A stretch of 64,000 nt of DNA. It comes from Methylobacteriaceae bacterium (GTDB lineage Bacteria > Pseudomonadota > Alphaproteobacteria > Rhizobiales > Beijerinckiaceae). Below the pieces are notes generated by a model that was not told the origin of the DNA, did not search any database, and worked only from the letters and a program-made list of their open reading frames with translations. The stretch is taken from NCBI GenBank assembly GCA_020638135.1, contig JACKJE010000011.1, positions 1-64,000 of the forward strand. Direction: 5' to 3'. Position numbers and translations under genes: made by a program. Of the stretch, positions 41,270 through 50,419 are shown in pieces; within the stretch, counting starts at the first letter, position 1; each line of letters begins with the position of its first letter.

Positions 41270-41875
41270 ATGGCCAAGCGAAGCATTCCGACCTATTCGA
41301 CGCCGACCGAATGGCAGGCCGACAGCCTTGCCGGCCTGTCGGCCTTCGCCGCGCAGGATCTGGCCGCGCTACGCGCCCAGCTCGATGGCATCAACGCCTC
41401 AGCCGGCAACGTCTCGGCATCGCTCACCAAGGCCTTCGCCAGCGCATCGGCGAGCGGGCGCGCCTTCAATGCGACGCTCGCCTCGATCACCGCGTCGCTG
41501 GCGCAGATGCTGGCGAGCGTCGGCGCCGGCTTTCTCAATCAGGGCCTGTCGTCGATTTTCGGCGGCCTGTTCGGCGGCGTCGCGGGAAGCGCGCCGGTCG
41601 CGCCCTTCGCCGATGGCGGCATTGTCGCAAGCCCGACCTATTTCGGCGCCGGCGGCTCGCTCGGCCTGATGGGCGAGCGCGGCGCGGAAGCGATCATGCC
41701 GCTCGCGCGCGGCCCCAACGGTCAGCTCGGCGTGATCGCCAATGGCGCCTCCGGACGCGTGACGCAGGTCACGGTCAATATCCAGACGCCCGATGTCGAG
41801 AGTTTCCGGCGTTCGGAAGCGCAGGTGGCCGCCGCGCTCGCGCGCGCGGTTTCGCGCGGGCGTCGCGGTCTCTGA
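41270..41875 (+). CDS. GTA gene 11: short tape measure protein
   Basis: 201 residues. GTA tape measure proteins are short because the tail is short. Seen: LSAFAAQDLAALRAQLDGIN, Ala/Ser-rich helices, a hydrophobic Gly-rich stretch GAGFLNQGLSSIFGGLFGGV and the typical end FADGGIVASPTYFGAGGSLG, LMGERGAEAIMPLARGPNGQ, GVIANGASG, TQVTVNIQTPDVESFRRSEA. Starts four bases after gene 10.1. Intact. Confidence 0.92.
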   Translation: MAKRSIPTYSTPTEWQADSLAGLSAFAAQDLAALRAQLDGINASAGNVSASLTKAFASASASGRAFNATLASITASLAQMLASVGAGFLNQGLSSIFGGLFGGVAGSAPVAPFADGGIVASPTYFGAGGSLGLMGERGAEAIMPLARGPNGQLGVIANGASGRVTQVTVNIQTPDVESFRRSEAQVAAALARAVSRGRRGL

Positions 41876-41878
41876 GGA

Positions 41879-42115
41879 TCAGTCTTTGAGATAGACGGCG
41901 ATCTCGTCCATCAGCTTCAGGCGCTCCTTCTTGATGTCCTCCATCGTGAAATCGTCGGCCGGCTCGACGTTCGATTCCATGCGATGCAGCGTGCGGTTCA
42001 GCTCGTGATAGCGATCCGCAATCCGCGCGAAATGCGCGTCGGTCGTTCTGAGACTGTGAATGGCTTGAATCTTTGCGGGAAATTCGTCGGTCAACTCGTG
42101 CGCAACATGCGACAT
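41879..42115 (-). CDS. DUF465 (YdcH) family protein on the opposite strand within the GTA cluster
   Basis: 78 residues from the ATG at 42115: MSHVAHELTDEFPAKIQAIH, SLRTTDAHFARIADRYHELN, RTLHRMESNVEPADDFTMED, IKKERLKLMDEIAVYLK. This is a typical DUF465 helical hairpin; function unknown. AGGAG lies eight bases before the start. It occupies the gap between tape measure and gene 12 on the minus strand, with a stop three bases from the gene 11 stop. It is a cellular gene family, not a phage one, so its place here is notable. The upstream in-frame codon at 42145 adds an unlikely leader. Confidence 0.88.
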   Translation of the reverse strand: MSHVAHELTDEFPAKIQAIHSLRTTDAHFARIADRYHELNRTLHRMESNVEPADDFTMEDIKKERLKLMDEIAVYLKD

Positions 42116-42216
42116 GCCTGATCGTCTCCTTGTGATTGTGGCCAAAGCCTAGCCGCCGCGCCGTCTGGCGCGTTGTTCTGGATCAAGTTCGCGCCTTCGC
42201 GCGCATGAGGCGGTTC

Positions 42217-42849
42217 ATGACCGGTTTCCACGAAATCCTGTTTCCGCTCGATATCGCGCTCGGTGCGCGCGGCGGGCCCGAACGGCGCACCGATGTGGTG
42301 ACGCTCGGCTCCAACCGCGAACGGCGCAATGCGCGCTGGGCGCGCTCGCGGCGGCGCTGGGAGGCGGGCTATGGCGTCAAGACCTTCGCCGATCTCGCTG
42401 ACATCGTCGATTTCTTCGAGGAGCGGCGCGGCCGGCTCTACGGCTTTCGCTGGCGCGATCGCGCCGACCATTCCTCTGCGCCGCCGGGCCAGGCGCCGAC
42501 GGCGGGCGATCAGGCGATCGGGCAGGGCGACGGCGCGCGAAATACGTTTCAGCTCGCCAAGACCTACGGCGGCGCCTTTGCGCCCTATACGCGCGAAATC
42601 ATGAAGCCTGTGGCCGGCAGTCTGCGCGTCGCCGTGGCGGGCGGCGAACTCGCGCCCGCGCAATTCTCGGTCGATGCGACGACCGGATTGATCACGCTCG
42701 CAACCGCGCCGCCCGCGGGCGCGACGGTGACGGCGGGCTTCCTGTTCGACACGCCCGCGCGTTTCGACACGGATTTTCTCGACATCGACCACACAGGCTT
42801 CGAGGCCGGCGAAATCCCGAAAATCCCGATCCTCGAAATCCTGCCGTGA
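42217..42849 (+). CDS. GTA gene 12: distal tail protein (DUF2460)
   Basis: 210 residues of the DUF2460/TIGR02217 family: FHEILFPLDIALGARGGPER, RTDVVTLGSNRERRNARWAR, RRRWEAGYGVKTFADLADIV, DFFEERRGRLYGFRWRDRAD, a central NTFQLAKTYGG and the end FDTDFLDIDHTGFEAGEIPK. It forms the ring connecting tube and baseplate. The ATG at 42217 has GAGGCGG before it; an ATG at 42205 is an alternative. Confidence 0.95.
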   Translation: MTGFHEILFPLDIALGARGGPERRTDVVTLGSNRERRNARWARSRRRWEAGYGVKTFADLADIVDFFEERRGRLYGFRWRDRADHSSAPPGQAPTAGDQAIGQGDGARNTFQLAKTYGGAFAPYTREIMKPVAGSLRVAVAGGELAPAQFSVDATTGLITLATAPPAGATVTAGFLFDTPARFDTDFLDIDHTGFEAGEIPKIPILEILP

Positions 42850-42856
42850 GGTTCAG

Positions 42857-43738
42857 ATGCGCGAGACGAATACGCAAACCGCTGCGGCTCTTGGCGCCGA
42901 CGCGACGACGCTCTGCCACTGCTGGCGCCTGACGCGACGCGACGGAGCCGTGCTCGGCTTCACCGATCACGACCGCGACCTCGCTTTCGCCGGCGCGACC
43001 TTTCGCGCAACCACAGGCCTAGACGCCGCCCAGGCCGAGAGCGCCGCGGGCTTTGCGGTCGCCGGCGGCGAGGTGCACGGCGCCTTCGACGATTCCGCGC
43101 TCGCCGACGCCGATCTCGAAGCCGGCGTCTACGACGGCGCAAGCGTCGAAATCTGGCTCGTCGACTGGAGCGATGTCGCGCGCCGCGTGTTGATGGACAT
43201 CGCTACGATCGGCGAGGTCCGCCGTTCCGAATTCTCTTTCGTCGCGGAATTGCGGTCGCTCGCGCATCGCTTCGATGAGGAGCAGGGCCGCCAGTTCCAG
43301 CGCAATTGCGCCGCCGATCTCGGCGATATGAAATGTACCGTCGATCTGACTGCGCCGCTCTATTCGACAGGGGCGACGATTGTCGCTGTCGAAACCGGCG
43401 GCGCCTTCGTCGTCGCGCTCGAGTCCGAATTCGCCGCTGGCTATTTCACCGACGGCGCCCTGCTGTCTGCGAGCGGCGAGCGCCATGCGATCAAGCTGCA
43501 CGACAGGGCGGCGGCGGGCGACCGGGTTGTTCTGTGGAGCGCGCCGGTCTCGACGCTCGCTGTCGGCGCACGCGTCACGCTGCGGGCGGGCTGCGACAAG
43601 AGCCCGGAAGCCTGCGTCGCGAAATTCGACAATATCGCCAATTTTCGCGGCTTTCCGCACATGCCCGGCAATGATGTCGTCGCCGCCTATCCGAATACGA
43701 ACGGGCCGCCGATGGACGGCGGGAGCCTCTTCCAATGA
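42857..43738 (+). CDS. GTA gene 13: baseplate hub protein (DUF2163) with cysteine cluster
   Basis: 293 residues. The hub at the tail tip; in the Rhodobacter GTA structure this protein is reported to hold an iron-sulfur cluster. Four cysteines fit: Cys151 and Cys160 in NCAADLGDMKC and Cys246 and Cys253 in GCDKSPEAC. Other features: HCWRLTRRDGAVLGFTDHDR at the N-terminus, FDEEQGRQFQRNCAADLGD and the C-terminal FRGFPHMPGNDVVAAYPN. Its stop overlaps the gene 14 start (ATGA). Confidence 0.95.
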   Translation: MRETNTQTAAALGADATTLCHCWRLTRRDGAVLGFTDHDRDLAFAGATFRATTGLDAAQAESAAGFAVAGGEVHGAFDDSALADADLEAGVYDGASVEIWLVDWSDVARRVLMDIATIGEVRRSEFSFVAELRSLAHRFDEEQGRQFQRNCAADLGDMKCTVDLTAPLYSTGATIVAVETGGAFVVALESEFAAGYFTDGALLSASGERHAIKLHDRAAAGDRVVLWSAPVSTLAVGARVTLRAGCDKSPEACVAKFDNIANFRGFPHMPGNDVVAAYPNTNGPPMDGGSLFQ

Positions 43739-44178
43739 GCGTCCTCACACGGGAAGACGTCGTCGCGGTCGCGCGAAAATGGCTCGGCACGCCCTATCGC
43801 CATCAAGCCTCGCTGTGCGGCGTCGGCTGCGATTGTCTTGGGCTCGTGCGCGGTCTGTGGCGCGAACTCGTCGGTCCCGAGCCAGAGCCGATGCGGCCCT
43901 ATTCGCCCGACTGGGCGGAGGCGGGCGGCGGCGAGACGCTGCTCGAACTCGGCGACCGCTATTTCGAACGCGTTGCGTCGCGCGCATGGCGCAAGGGCGA
44001 CGTGCTCGTCTTCCGCTTCTACGACGGCGTACCCGCCAAACATCTCGCGATCGCGACCGACGAACGGCGCATGATCCATGCGCATGACGGCGCCTGCGTG
44101 GCGGAGGTCGCGATCGGCGGCTGGCGCCATCGTATTGCGCGCGTCTACTCGTTTCCGGGGCTTGTCGACGCCGACTAG
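43735..44178 (+). CDS. GTA gene 14: NlpC/P60 cell-wall peptidase
   Basis: 147 residues. A tail-tip peptidase that opens the recipient's peptidoglycan. The catalytic cysteine is in GCDCLGLVRGLWRELVG (about residues 31-47), the His in YDGVPAKHLAIATDERRMIH (about 103), with RKWLGTPYRHQASL at the N-terminus, all typical of NlpC/P60. No signal peptide, consistent with delivery inside the particle. Intact, coupled to gene 13. Confidence 0.95.
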   Translation: MSVLTREDVVAVARKWLGTPYRHQASLCGVGCDCLGLVRGLWRELVGPEPEPMRPYSPDWAEAGGGETLLELGDRYFERVASRAWRKGDVLVFRFYDGVPAKHLAIATDERRMIHAHDGACVAEVAIGGWRHRIARVYSFPGLVDAD

Positions 44179-44222
44179 GCGCGGACTTCCCTTTCACTCG
44201 TCAGATCCTTCGGGCACCTCTC

Positions 44223-47200
44223 ATGGCCACGCTCATTCTCGCCGCCGTCGGCTCGGCCGTCGGCCAATTCCTCGCGGGTCCGCTCGGCGCGCTCGCCGGT
44301 CAGGCGCTCGGCGGCCTCGGCGGCGCACTGCTGGCGCCGCGCTCGGCGGCGAACACGCGCATCGAGATCGGACCGCGGCTCACCAAGGTCGCGGGCGTCA
44401 CGTCGATGGAAGGCGCGCCGCTACCGCGCGTCTACGGGCGCGCGCGCATCGGCGGCCAGATGATCTGGGCGACGCGCCTGCTCGAACAGACCAACGTCGC
44501 TTTCATACCGGGCTCGGGCGGCAAGGCGACCGCGCCGGCGCGGCCCGCGCAAGTCAACATCAGCTACAGCTATTTCGCCAATTTCGCGGTCGGCCTGTGC
44601 GAGGGCCCGATCGCTTTCGTGCGTCGCGTATGGGCCGATGGTCAGGAGCTCGATCTCACGACCGTGACCATGCGCGTCTACAAGGGCGACGAGGCGCAGG
44701 AGCCCGATCCCCTCATCGTCGCCAAGGAAGGCGCCGACGTCGTTCCCGCCTATCGCGGCCTCGCCTATGTCGTGTTCGAACGCATGCCGCTCGCCGCCTT
44801 CGGCAATCGCGTGCCGCAGCTCTCCTTCGAGGTCGTGCGCCCCGTCGACGGCGTCGCGAAGTTGATCCGCGCCGTCGACATCATCCCCGGCGCGACCGAG
44901 TTTGGCTACCAGCCGACGCTGCATTCGAGCTATCCCGGCCCCGGAACGACCGTGCAGGAAAATCGCAGCCAGTCCTGGGCCGCAACCGACTGGCAAGGTT
45001 CGCTCGACGCGCTGCAGGCCCTGTGCCCGAATCTCGAAAGCGTCGCGCTCGTCGTCGCCTGGTTCGGCGACGATCTGCGCGCCGGCCAATGCACGATCGC
45101 GCCGCGCGTCGACAATGCCTTCAAGACCATTCCGGGCATTTTCAGCACGGACTGGTCGGTCGCGGGCCTCTCGCGCGCGAGCGCACGTCTCGTCACTCAG
45201 AATGATGGCGTCGCGGCCTACGGCGGCACGCCGTCCGACGCCAGCGTCGTCGCCGCCGTCGCCGATCTCAGGGCGCGCGGCCTGTCGGTCGTTTTCTATC
45301 CCTTCGTGATGATGGATCTTGCGGCCGACAATGCGCTCGCCGACCCCTGGACCGGAAGCGCGACGCAGCCCGGCTATCCCTGGCGCGGCCGCATCGTCTG
45401 CGATCCCGCGCCGGGCCGGCCCGCGAGCGTCGATGCGACGCCGGCCGCCGCCGCGCAGGTCGCGTCCTTCTTCGGCTCGGCTTCGCCCGGCGCAAGCGAA
45501 TGGTCCTATCGCCGCTTCATCCTGCATTGCGCCGATCTCTGTGCGCAGGCCGGCGGCGTCGACGCCTTTCTCGTCGGTTCCGAACTCGTCGCGCTGACGC
45601 GCGTGCGTTCTGCGTCTGGAATCTATCCGGCCGTGCAGGCGCTCGCGACGCTGGCGTCGGATGTGAAGTCTAGGCTCGGCGCCGCGACCAAAGTTTCATA
45701 CGCCGCAGACTGGACCGAATATGGCGCGCATGTGCTCGATGGCGGCGCGGAAGTACGCTTTCCGCTCGACGTCGTCTGGTCGTCTCCAGCTGTCGATTTC
45801 GTCGGGATCGACGCCTACTGGCCTCTGTCCGACTGGCGCGACGGTTCGCATCTCGATGCGGCCGAGGCCGACGACATCTACGATCTCGCCTATCTCACGC
45901 GACGCATCGGCGCCGGCGAAGCCTATGACTGGTATTACGCCGACGATGCAGCGCGCAGGAACCAGATACGCACGCCGATCACGGACGGCGCCTATGGCAA
46001 GCCATGGATGTTTCGCCAGAAGGATCTCGTCGGCTGGTGGTCGAACGCGCATGTCGAACGCGTCGGCGGCGTCGAATTGCCGGGCGCGACGAACTGGATC
46101 GCGCGTGGAAAACCGATCTGGCTGGTCGAGACCGGATGTCCTGCCGTCGATCGCGGCGCCAATGCGCCGAATGTCTTTCCCGACGTAAAGTCGAGCGAAA
46201 GCGGCCTGCCATATTTTTCACGCGGCTTCCGCGATGACCTGATGCAGGCGCGCTTCATCGAGGCGACGCTCGCGCGTTTCGATCCGGCCATGCCGGGCTT
46301 CGATCCCGCCTGCAATCCGCAATCGCCTGTTTATGGCGGGCGCATGGTGGAGGCCGCGCGCATTCACATCTGGGCCTGGGACGCGCGGCCGTTTCCCGCC
46401 TTTCCCGATGTCGGCCTGCTCTGGGCGGACGCGCCCAACTGGGAGACTGGCCACTGGCTCAACGGGCGCCTCGAAGGCGCGCCGCTGGATGCGCTGGTGA
46501 GCGAACTCGCCGCGCCCGCGATCGACGACGCAGCCTCGGCGCCGCGCCCGGACGTGCGTGGTTTCGTCGACGGTTATGTGCTCGATCGCGCCATGTCGGC
46601 GCGCGCCGCGATCGAGCCGTTGGCCGGCGCCTTTGCTTTCGATCCGGTCGTCTCTGGTGGCGCAATCCGCTTTCTGCGGCGCGCGCGTGCGCCCTCAAGC
46701 GTGTTCAATGAAAATGATCTCGCGCCCGATCGCGAGGGCGCGCTCGTTCGCGTCACGCGCGCGCAGGAAAGCGAATTGCCGCACGAACTCGCCCTGACAT
46801 TTGGCGACGCGGACAATGACTACGAAGTCGCCACCGTTCTGTCGCGTCGCATCGAGGGCTGGTCGCAACGGCGCAGCGAAAACGAAACCGCGGTCATGAC
46901 GCATCGCGCGGCGGCGCAGCGCATCGCCGACATCTGGCTCGAAGACGCCTGGCGCGCGCGCGAAACCGTGGAATTTCGCCTCGCGCCGCAGGCCGCAGCC
47001 ATCGAACCCGGCGACATCGTGTCCCTGCCCGGCGACAGTGGCGCGCGCGCCTGGCAGATCACGCGCATCACGGAAGGGGCCGTGCGCGAATGTTTCGCGC
47101 GCTCGGTCGATCCGACGATCTACGACCGCGCGCCGCCGGCTTACACGCGTCGCAAGCGCAGCAAGCCGCGCGCGCCTGGCCCGCCCTATGTCGTCACGCT

Positions 47201-48110
47201 CGATCTGGCGATCGCGCGCAACCAGCCGACGACGACGCAATATATCGCCGCCTGCGCGGACCCATGGCCAGGCGCGCTGACCGTCTATCGCAACTACGGC
47301 TTCAGTCTCGATCCCTTGCTGACCCTGTCGGCGCCGGCGACCATCGGCGAAACGCTCGACGAACTCGGACCCGGTCCCGTCGGTCGCTTCGATCGCGGCG
47401 CGAACCTCACCATCAAACTGCACTCCGGCGCGCTTGCCGGCGTCGGCGATGCGTTGGCGCTCGATGGCCGCGCGACCATGGCGATCCGCGGCGCCGACGA
47501 CGCCTGGGAAATCTTCGCCTTCGCGCATGCCGAACTCGTGGCGCGCGACACCTACAGATTGTCGCGGCTGCTGCGCGGCCTCGGCGGCGAGGAGGCGCTC
47601 GCCGCGCGAACCGTCGCGGCCGGCGCCACGGTCGTCCTGCTCGATCGCGCAGTTGTGCCGCTCGCCGCAGGTCTGTCGTCGGTCGGCGTGACGCTCGATC
47701 TGCGCGTCGGCCCGGCAATCAGCGGCGCGAGCGATGCGAACTACGTCTCCGTTCCGGCGACCGCGACCGACAAGGCGTTCCGGCCCTATGCGCCGGTGCG
47801 GCCGCAGGCGAGAGCGGCGCCGGCCGGAATCGAAATCTCCTTTCTGCGTCGCGGCCGCATCGACGCCGACGCCTGGGAGCCGATCGAGATTCCGCTCGGC
47901 GAGGATGTCGAAAGCTATCGCATCGAAATCGCGCGACCGTCCGGCGGGCCGCGCAAGATTGTGAGCGCGTCGCCGTCGGTTCTCTACGCTACAGCCGACA
48001 TCAACGCCGATTTCGGGTCGCAACCCGCAGCGCTCGATCTGACCATACGGCAGGTCAGCGCGTCGGTAGGTCCCGGCTTTCCGCTCGTCGCCCACGTTCC
48101 CGTTCAGTGA
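44223..48110 (+). CDS. GTA gene 15: megatron (tail tip / host-specificity) protein
   Basis: 1295 residues, the largest protein of the particle, closing the tail tip. N-terminal membrane-active-like stretch (LILAAVGSAVGQFLAGPLGA), then the phage-tail domain (TKVAGVTSMEGAPLPRVYGR, ISYSYFANFAVGLCEGPIAF). A TIM-barrel GTA domain spans about 430-760: WSYRRFILHCADLCAQAGGV, VDFVGIDAYWPLSDWRDGSH, GKPIWLVETGCPAVDRGANA with the acidic residues of a glycosidase-like barrel, and FPDVGLLWADAPNWETGHWL. The rest is beta-rich (VRVTRAQESELPHELALTFG and on) with a C-terminal fibronectin-like region. The barrel probably cuts polysaccharide or peptidoglycan of the recipient. Intact over 3.9 kb, unlike many neighbours. 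Confidence 0.96.
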   Translation: MATLILAAVGSAVGQFLAGPLGALAGQALGGLGGALLAPRSAANTRIEIGPRLTKVAGVTSMEGAPLPRVYGRARIGGQMIWATRLLEQTNVAFIPGSGGKATAPARPAQVNISYSYFANFAVGLCEGPIAFVRRVWADGQELDLTTVTMRVYKGDEAQEPDPLIVAKEGADVVPAYRGLAYVVFERMPLAAFGNRVPQLSFEVVRPVDGVAKLIRAVDIIPGATEFGYQPTLHSSYPGPGTTVQENRSQSWAATDWQGSLDALQALCPNLESVALVVAWFGDDLRAGQCTIAPRVDNAFKTIPGIFSTDWSVAGLSRASARLVTQNDGVAAYGGTPSDASVVAAVADLRARGLSVVFYPFVMMDLAADNALADPWTGSATQPGYPWRGRIVCDPAPGRPASVDATPAAAAQVASFFGSASPGASEWSYRRFILHCADLCAQAGGVDAFLVGSELVALTRVRSASGIYPAVQALATLASDVKSRLGAATKVSYAADWTEYGAHVLDGGAEVRFPLDVVWSSPAVDFVGIDAYWPLSDWRDGSHLDAAEADDIYDLAYLTRRIGAGEAYDWYYADDAARRNQIRTPITDGAYGKPWMFRQKDLVGWWSNAHVERVGGVELPGATNWIARGKPIWLVETGCPAVDRGANAPNVFPDVKSSESGLPYFSRGFRDDLMQARFIEATLARFDPAMPGFDPACNPQSPVYGGRMVEAARIHIWAWDARPFPAFPDVGLLWADAPNWETGHWLNGRLEGAPLDALVSELAAPAIDDAASAPRPDVRGFVDGYVLDRAMSARAAIEPLAGAFAFDPVVSGGAIRFLRRARAPSSVFNENDLAPDREGALVRVTRAQESELPHELALTFGDADNDYEVATVLSRRIEGWSQRRSENETAVMTHRAAAQRIADIWLEDAWRARETVEFRLAPQAAAIEPGDIVSLPGDSGARAWQITRITEGAVRECFARSVDPTIYDRAPPAYTRRKRSKPRAPGPPYVVTLDLAIARNQPTTTQYIAACADPWPGALTVYRNYGFSLDPLLTLSAPATIGETLDELGPGPVGRFDRGANLTIKLHSGALAGVGDALALDGRATMAIRGADDAWEIFAFAHAELVARDTYRLSRLLRGLGGEEALAARTVAAGATVVLLDRAVVPLAAGLSSVGVTLDLRVGPAISGASDANYVSVPATATDKAFRPYAPVRPQARAAPAGIEISFLRRGRIDADAWEPIEIPLGEDVESYRIEIARPSGGPRKIVSASPSVLYATADINADFGSQPAALDLTIRQVSASVGPGFPLVAHVPVQ

Positions 48111-48116
48111 GGCATC

Positions 48117-49247
48117 ATGTCCAACAGCACCAGGCTCGCGCTGCCCTATATCGATGCGGCGCAATTGCAGAAGCACGTCACGCATAACGAGGCGCTGGTC
48201 GCGCTCGATGCGCTCGTCCAATTGTCGGTCAAGGCGCGCAACCAGATTGCGCCGCCCGCGGCGCCCGCCGAAGGCGACCGCTATCTCGTCGGCGCGAATG
48301 CGACGGGCGCATTCGTGGGACATGACGGCGCGATCGCCGCCTTCGACGACGGCGGCTGGGCCTTCCTTGCGCCGCGCGCCGGCTGGCGCGTCTATGTCGA
48401 GACCGAGAAGATCCTGCTGCTGCATGACGGTGCGGCCTGGAGCGACTTCGGCCTGACGGTGAAAGAGCTGCAGAACCTGTCGCTGCTCGGCGTCGGCGCG
48501 ACCGCGGATACGGCCAATCCGATTTCGGCCAGGGTCAACGCTGCGCTGTTCGCGGCGAAATCGCCCGCCGACGGCGGCAGCGGCGACCTGCGCTTCACGC
48601 TCAACAAGAGCGCCAGCGCCAATACGGTTTCGCAGCTCTACCAGTCCAATTGGTCCGGACGCGCCGAGACCGGCCTGACCGGCGACGATCATTTCCACAT
48701 CAAGGTGTCGGCCGATGGCGCGAGCTGGAAAGAGGCGATCAATATCGATCCGGCGACCGGATGGCTCGGCCTCGGCGTCGCCGCGCCGCAGGCTCTGCTC
48801 CACGCCTATACGAGCACGCCCGGGCAAGTCGGCCTCAAGTTCACCGGCGCGGGCTATGTCGGCGGCGCGGACGAGGCGAACGGCCCCGTGTTCATGTCGG
48901 TCTACAACGCGCCCGGCAACAAGCAGATATTTCTCGGCGAGTCCGAGAGCGGCGCGGGTTTGCGCGTCATCGGTTCCTACATCGACACCTTCAACTATAT
49001 GACGTCGGCGATCGGCGATTTGACGGTCGGCGGCGCCAGTTCGACGACAGGTTTCCTGGGCGCCGTCGCAGTCGCCAAAACCATGACCACCGGCGCCTAT
49101 ACGGTCGCGACCCTGCCGAGCGGCGCGACGGGCATGCGCGCTTTCGTGAGCGATGCGCTCAATCCCGTATTCGGCGCCGCCGTCACGGGCGGCGGAAGCG
49201 TTGGCGCGCCCGTCTACTACGCCAACGGCTCCTGGAAGGTCGGCTGA
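48117..49247 (+). CDS. DUF2793 domain protein, probable tail fibre or spike of the GTA
   Basis: 376 residues. The N-terminal 110 residues are a DUF2793 domain, common behind GTA gene 15: TRLALPYIDAAQLQKHVTHN, EALVALDALVQLSVKARNQI, EGDRYLVGANATGAFVGHDG, GWAFLAPRAGWRVYVETEKI and LLLHDGAAWSDF. The C-terminal 250 residues are beta-rich, Gly/Ala/Ser/Thr-rich, with ATGWLGLGVAAPQALLHAYT, a segment frequent in phage tail fibres, and GSVGAPVYYANGSWKVG at the end. It follows gene 15 by six bases. Recipient binding is the natural guess; not shown. Confidence 0.85.
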   Translation: MSNSTRLALPYIDAAQLQKHVTHNEALVALDALVQLSVKARNQIAPPAAPAEGDRYLVGANATGAFVGHDGAIAAFDDGGWAFLAPRAGWRVYVETEKILLLHDGAAWSDFGLTVKELQNLSLLGVGATADTANPISARVNAALFAAKSPADGGSGDLRFTLNKSASANTVSQLYQSNWSGRAETGLTGDDHFHIKVSADGASWKEAINIDPATGWLGLGVAAPQALLHAYTSTPGQVGLKFTGAGYVGGADEANGPVFMSVYNAPGNKQIFLGESESGAGLRVIGSYIDTFNYMTSAIGDLTVGGASSTTGFLGAVAVAKTMTTGAYTVATLPSGATGMRAFVSDALNPVFGAAVTGGGSVGAPVYYANGSWKVG

Positions 49248-49329
49248 GCCGCCGTTCCATTCATTCCCGCACGCCTTCGCGCCCGCGCATCGCCGCGCGA
49301 CGACCTGTGTTGCTTCTGGAGAACGTCCC

Positions 49330-49902
49330 ATGACCATGTCGATGTCGGCCGCGGGCCGGCGGCGTATCGTCGAACCGAGCGAAGGCCTGCGTCTCAATGC
49401 CTATCGCGATTGCGTCGGCGTCTGGACGATCGGCTACGGCGGCCACACCGCGCGCGGCGCGGCGCGCCGCGCGTTTCGCCCGGCATGAAGATCACCGAGG
49501 CCGAGGCGGACGAAATCCTGTCGCGCGACCTTCGCGTGTTCGAGCGCGGCGTCGCCGGCGCGCTCGCGCAGGGCGAAGGGCGAGGTCCTGCAGCGCGAAT
49601 TCGACGCGCTCGTCGATCTCGCCTTCAACATCGGTCTCGGCGCCTTTCGTTCGTCGTCGCTGCTGCGCGCCTATCTCGCCGGCGACAAGGCGAAGGCGGC
49701 GGAAAAATTTCTCGACTGACGAAGGCCGGCGGCCGTGTCGTGCCAGGCTCGTCGCGCGTCGCAAGCGCGACCGCGCCTGGTTCCTCACCGGCCGCCTGCC
49801 GGGCGAACGCCTCGCGGATCGCACGGCGGCCGGCGAGCCCGCGCATTTCATCGACGCGCCGGACGCAGCGCGCGCGCGTCTCGTCAATCTCGTGCAACCT
49901 GA
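49330..49902 (+). pseudogene. GH24 phage-type lysozyme (endolysin), frameshifted several times
   Basis: About 190 residues when repaired. Order of pieces: MTMSMSAAGRRRIVEPSEGL with the catalytic Glu of the SEGLRLNAY motif, DCVGVWTIGYGGHTARG, then after a shift near 49450 ITEAEADEILSRDLRVFERG, and after another near 49580 VLQREFDALVDLAFNIGLGA and FRSSSLLRAYLAGDKAKAAE. A third shift near 49715 gives TKAGGRVVPG / LVARRKRDRAWFLTGRLPGE. These are all the GH24 signatures, so the enzyme would hydrolyse peptidoglycan. It is 83 bases downstream of the DUF2793 gene. No signal peptide, so release would need a holin. Whether the shifts are real or errors cannot be told from one sequence. Confidence 0.8.
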
Positions 49903-49912
49903 AGGAACGGAT

Positions 49913-50417
49913 CTCGCGAAAGGCTATCGCACCATTCTCGTCGGCCTCGTTCTCGCGATCGGGCCTGCCGCCCTGCAATTTCTCGGCGCCGTCGACTGGA
50001 GCGGCCTGATCGGGCCGACCGGCGCCTTCTTCGTCTCGGGCGTCGTCGCAATCCTCATGCGCTTCTTCACGACGACGCCCGGTGGGAAAGCCCGACGCGA
50101 CGCGCGCCGACGCCGTGACGCTCTCGCCAGTCGCGCAATCCTTGCGCATCGAGGCAGCCGTCGCGCTCGCGCGCGCGACGACGGGCCGCGCTTCCTCGCT
50201 GCGCTCAAGGCGCACGACTGGAAGGGCGGCGGCGAAACAGGCGGTGCTCGCTGAGCTCGAACTCGCCGCGGCAGCCGGCGTGAGCGGCGCGGCGATCGCG
50301 CTGCGCCTCGCCCCGCTCGCCGAAATCCTCAGCCTTCGCCCGGCCGATCCCGCTTCGCCCGCCATGACCAGGGCGTCAGGCGGCGACGACGGCGTCAACA
50401 TTTCCACAGGAGCCTGA
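49913..50417 (+). pseudogene. Holin-like membrane protein with soluble tail, frameshifted
   Basis: Directly after the endolysin: KGYRTILVGLVLAIGPAALQ and SGLIGPTGAFFVSGVVAILM form two membrane helices with a short turn (FLGAVDW) between, then MRFFTTTP. After a shift near 50085 the next frame gives KPDATRADAVTLSPVAQSLR; other shifts follow near 50170 and 50230 before AAKQAVLAELELAAAAGVSG, AIALRLAPLAEILSLRPADP and a stop at 50417. The start codon is not clear; AGGAACGG at about 49903 may be the ribosome-binding site. The small two-helix part, next to a lysozyme, fits a class II holin, but I know similar small proteins beside GTA clusters without a proven role. Confidence 0.55.
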
Positions 50418-50419
50418 CC

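Noticed and set aside
46695..49397. A 900-residue open frame on the minus strand opposite gene 15 and DUF2793
   Set aside because: It mirrors the codon periodicity of the real plus-strand genes, is Arg/Gly/Asp-rich without family motifs, and the plus-strand proteins are unmistakable.
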